DNA of 36,828 nt, taken from NCBI GenBank assembly GCA_030833205.1, contig JAURHS010000017.1, forward strand, positions 1-36,828, in the 5' to 3' direction. The position numbers and the translations under genes are program-made. Of the stretch, positions 35,137 through 36,828 are shown in pieces. How positions within the stretch are numbered: the first letter of the stretch is position 1; every line of letters begins with the position of its first letter. Under the pieces are notes generated by a model. The model searched no databases, was not told the DNA's origin, and saw only the letters and a list, made by a program, of their open reading frames with translations. The DNA is from Prosthecobacter sp. GTDB taxonomy: Bacteria > Verrucomicrobiota > Verrucomicrobiia > Verrucomicrobiales > Verrucomicrobiaceae.

Positions 35137-35966
35137 GGAAGTGCGCTTTGTTTCTGCAACTGATCTGCCATGGCCTCGCAGGCCTCGAGCAATGGGGGGG
35201 CGATTGGCTCCGGCAGTGGGGCAGGGCGGGGGCGTTCCTGGGGAAGGCTTGCCAGCCTCGGATGAAACTCCATGTTGAGATGGGATCCGAGGACCTCAAG
35301 GCAGCGTGCGGGTCGCGCGACGAGGTCCCTGTAATTCAGGCCGATGAGTCGCTCATGCGACTGGCTGCTCCGCAGGGAGTTTCTTGCCAGCCAAAACAGG
35401 GCCAGGCCGGAGCAGGCGTTGCGGGCGAGGTGCCGGTGAGACTCCAGGAATACGCGCATCTCGTCGCCAAGGTTCTCGGCCTTCCAGCTTGGGGCGCGAA
35501 GCTGCAAAAGGTCATCGACATACGCTGTGAGATCGTACCGGTCGCGGTAGTAACTGAGGTGAGACAGGATAACCTCACGAAAGTCCCGGTGAATGAAGAC
35601 CGCGCGCGAGGATGGCCAGCAGTTGAGAAGTTCGCGCGCGCGCTGGCTGTCATGCAGAGGCTTGAGCAGGACAATGGAGCTGCGCTCCCTGCGGCGCAGC
35701 GCCTCGATGTCCTGCAGGTCAATGAGGCGGATGTAGCGTGGGTCCTCAGGGTCCGTCTGCCAGAAGTACGGTGGGTCGCCCTCGCCATAATCCTGAACCC
35801 GGGGGTCAAGCCCGATGAGATTGCGCAGCAGCGTGGTTCCACTGCGCTGACAGCCAAAGATGAAGACCAGACGCGGGTCGTTGCAGGGGTTCAACCAGCG
35901 GTGAAGCGCGGTGCGCAAGCCATTGAGTTTGTGACTTTGCAGCAGGCGCCGTTGCAGGGAGTTCAA
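35133..35966 (-). CDS. Sulfotransferase family protein
   Basis: 277 residues from TTG 35966; an in-frame stop lies just upstream at 35973-35975, so the start cannot be further out, although a later one is possible. The PAPS 5'-phosphosulfate loop is FGCQRSGTTLLRNL (Gly38 to Leu50), followed by the 3'-phosphate motif region with VFIHRDFREVILSHLSYYRD. It transfers sulfate from PAPS, probably to a sugar hydroxyl of the EPS because it heads an operon with two glycosyltransferases. The lack of a membrane anchor fits a cytoplasmic enzyme acting on a lipid-linked or nucleotide-bound sugar. Confidence 0.88.
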   Translation of the reverse strand: MNSLQRRLLQSHKLNGLRTALHRWLNPCNDPRLVFIFGCQRSGTTLLRNLIGLDPRVQDYGEGDPPYFWQTDPEDPRYIRLIDLQDIEALRRRERSSIVLLKPLHDSQRARELLNCWPSSRAVFIHRDFREVILSHLSYYRDRYDLTAYVDDLLQLRAPSWKAENLGDEMRVFLESHRHLARNACSGLALFWLARNSLRSSQSHERLIGLNYRDLVARPARCLEVLGSHLNMEFHPRLASLPQERPRPAPLPEPIAPPLLEACEAMADQLQKQSALP

Positions 35967-36093
35967 GACAGGTCAGTGGGTTGAGGCTTGGCTGGCCGAG
36001 TGTGCCTGAGATTGGCGGTCAGGGCAAATGCAGTTTGGCGGCAGCGGACTTGCCTCAGCCAGGCATCTGGGGCAGCCTGTGGTTCCAGGCAGT
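35967..36093. other. Divergent intergenic region, sulfotransferase / acyltransferase
   Basis: 127 bp between divergent genes. No convincing promoter was seen for either; TTGCCC with CACACT on the minus strand is too weak to call. Confidence 0.4.
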
Positions 36094-36828
36094 ATGCCTT
36101 CCCCTACGCAACCCTCCCGCCTCATCTGCTTGGACTCCCTCAGGGGTCTGGCGGCCTTGGTGGTGCTGCTTCATCATGCGGAAAAGCTGGAACCCTGGCC
36201 GCCCCTGCAGCACCTGATGCAGTTGCCTTGGCTGCATCCCAAGTCCGCGGTGGCCTTCTTTTTTGTGCTTTCGGGCTTCGTGCTTCAGATTGGCCTGTGC
36301 CGTCGGCCAGCCAGCTTGTTGGAATGCGCTCATTTCTGGTGGCGGCGTGCGTGGAGACTTTACCCTTTGTTTTGGCTCTCACTGCTTCTGGCGGCTGGGC
36401 TTTTTTTCACCCTTCCCGTTCTCCATTCTGGTCTGAGTTTTCCCGAGGCTGCGGGTGGCACGGTCGCGGCCGCAGATCACTCGGACTGGCGGCAGTGGCT
36501 GCTTCAGGCTTCATTGGCATTGCCAGGGCTCGATGGCGGTTTCATCAATCCGCCAATCTGGACGCTGGTGGTTGAGATGCGCGTGGCTTTGCTCTTCCCG
36601 ATGGTTTCTCTCACGCTGCGTGCCCTGCCGCTTTGGGGCGGCATGCTTTGTATGGCCTTGTCTTTCCTGTTGCTGCCCACCATTGGAGGTTTTGTGGCAA
36701 TGCTGCCCTTGTTTGTGCTCGGAGCACAGGCCGCGGAGATCAGGCAACGCGGCCCCTGGTTGGATCGGATGGGTGTTGCGTCGTTGTTGTTGGGAGCGCT
36801 GCTCTACGGGGCTGCCGGTTGGGCAAGG
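36094..36828 (+). CDS. Acyltransferase 3 family protein (partial at window edge)
   Basis: The frame opens at ATG 36094 and stays open for 245 codons to the last base, so the gene runs off the right side. Typical features are LDSLRGLAALVVLLHH (with the catalytic His pair), FFFVLSGFVL, RRAWRLYPLFWLSLLL and NPPIWTLVVEMRVALLFP (family NPxxWSLxxE). These fit the inner-membrane acyltransferase 3 family that acetylates or acylates sugars of surface polysaccharides. The context suggests it decorates the EPS. The rest of its membrane helices and its stop are outside the window. Confidence 0.9.
   Translation, partial: MPSPTQPSRLICLDSLRGLAALVVLLHHAEKLEPWPPLQHLMQLPWLHPKSAVAFFFVLSGFVLQIGLCRRPASLLECAHFWWRRAWRLYPLFWLSLLLAAGLFFTLPVLHSGLSFPEAAGGTVAAADHSDWRQWLLQASLALPGLDGGFINPPIWTLVVEMRVALLFPMVSLTLRALPLWGGMLCMALSFLLLPTIGGFVAMLPLFVLGAQAAEIRQRGPWLDRMGVASLLLGALLYGAAGWAR

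Overview
The window is a GC-rich bacterial chromosome segment with tightly packed genes, no mobile elements and no RNA genes that I can recognise. Several things point to Verrucomicrobiota or a relative in the PVC group: a very large secreted beta-propeller protein with a C-terminal azurin, a secreted pyruvyl-transferase-like protein, a sigma-70-like regulator with no anti-sigma partner, and starts that mostly lack a Shine-Dalgarno sequence. I hold this at moderate confidence, because no marker gene in the window settles it.

Layout. Positions 1-75 hold seven copies of a 10-bp tandem repeat. Positions 262-5440 (minus) encode the azurin fusion protein and an amidohydrolase. Positions 5620-10837 (plus) encode an L,D-transpeptidase lipoprotein, a cyclic-nucleotide-binding protein, a DUF2157/GDYXXLXY membrane pair, a PHP histidinol phosphatase and a divergent dihydropteroate synthase. 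A structured intergenic stretch follows, then rpsA (minus) with a clear terminator. Next come transaldolase (plus), a PolX-like protein that has lost its polymerase residues plus a DUF486 protein (minus), and a thiD - inactive S41-like protease - small ORF cluster with a sigma factor after it (plus). The pyruvyl-transferase-like protein (minus), a small lipoprotein and a secreted zinc metalloprotease (plus) lead to the right-hand third.

Positions 23059-36828 form an exopolysaccharide locus. A minus-strand operon (prepilin-like protein, membrane EEP hydrolase, glycosyltransferase) diverges from a plus-strand export operon: a small membrane protein, an outer-membrane beta-barrel, a short Wza-like lipoprotein, a Wzc-type tyrosine autokinase and a Wzy-like polymerase. 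Beyond it is a minus-strand sulfotransferase - glycosyltransferase - glycosyltransferase operon with start/stop overlaps, and then an acyltransferase cut by the window edge. Together they suggest a Wzy-dependent, probably sulfated and acylated, secreted polysaccharide. The flippase and the initiating sugar-phosphate transferase are not in the window.

The most interesting feature is that the Wza-like protein is too short to span the outer membrane and sits directly after a beta-barrel gene. This suggests a two-part outer-membrane exporter. Other notable points are three enzymes with altered or lost catalytic residues (PolX, S41-like protease, dihydropteroate synthase) and an operon pairing a prepilin-like protein with a membrane EEP enzyme from a promoter that leaves almost no leader.
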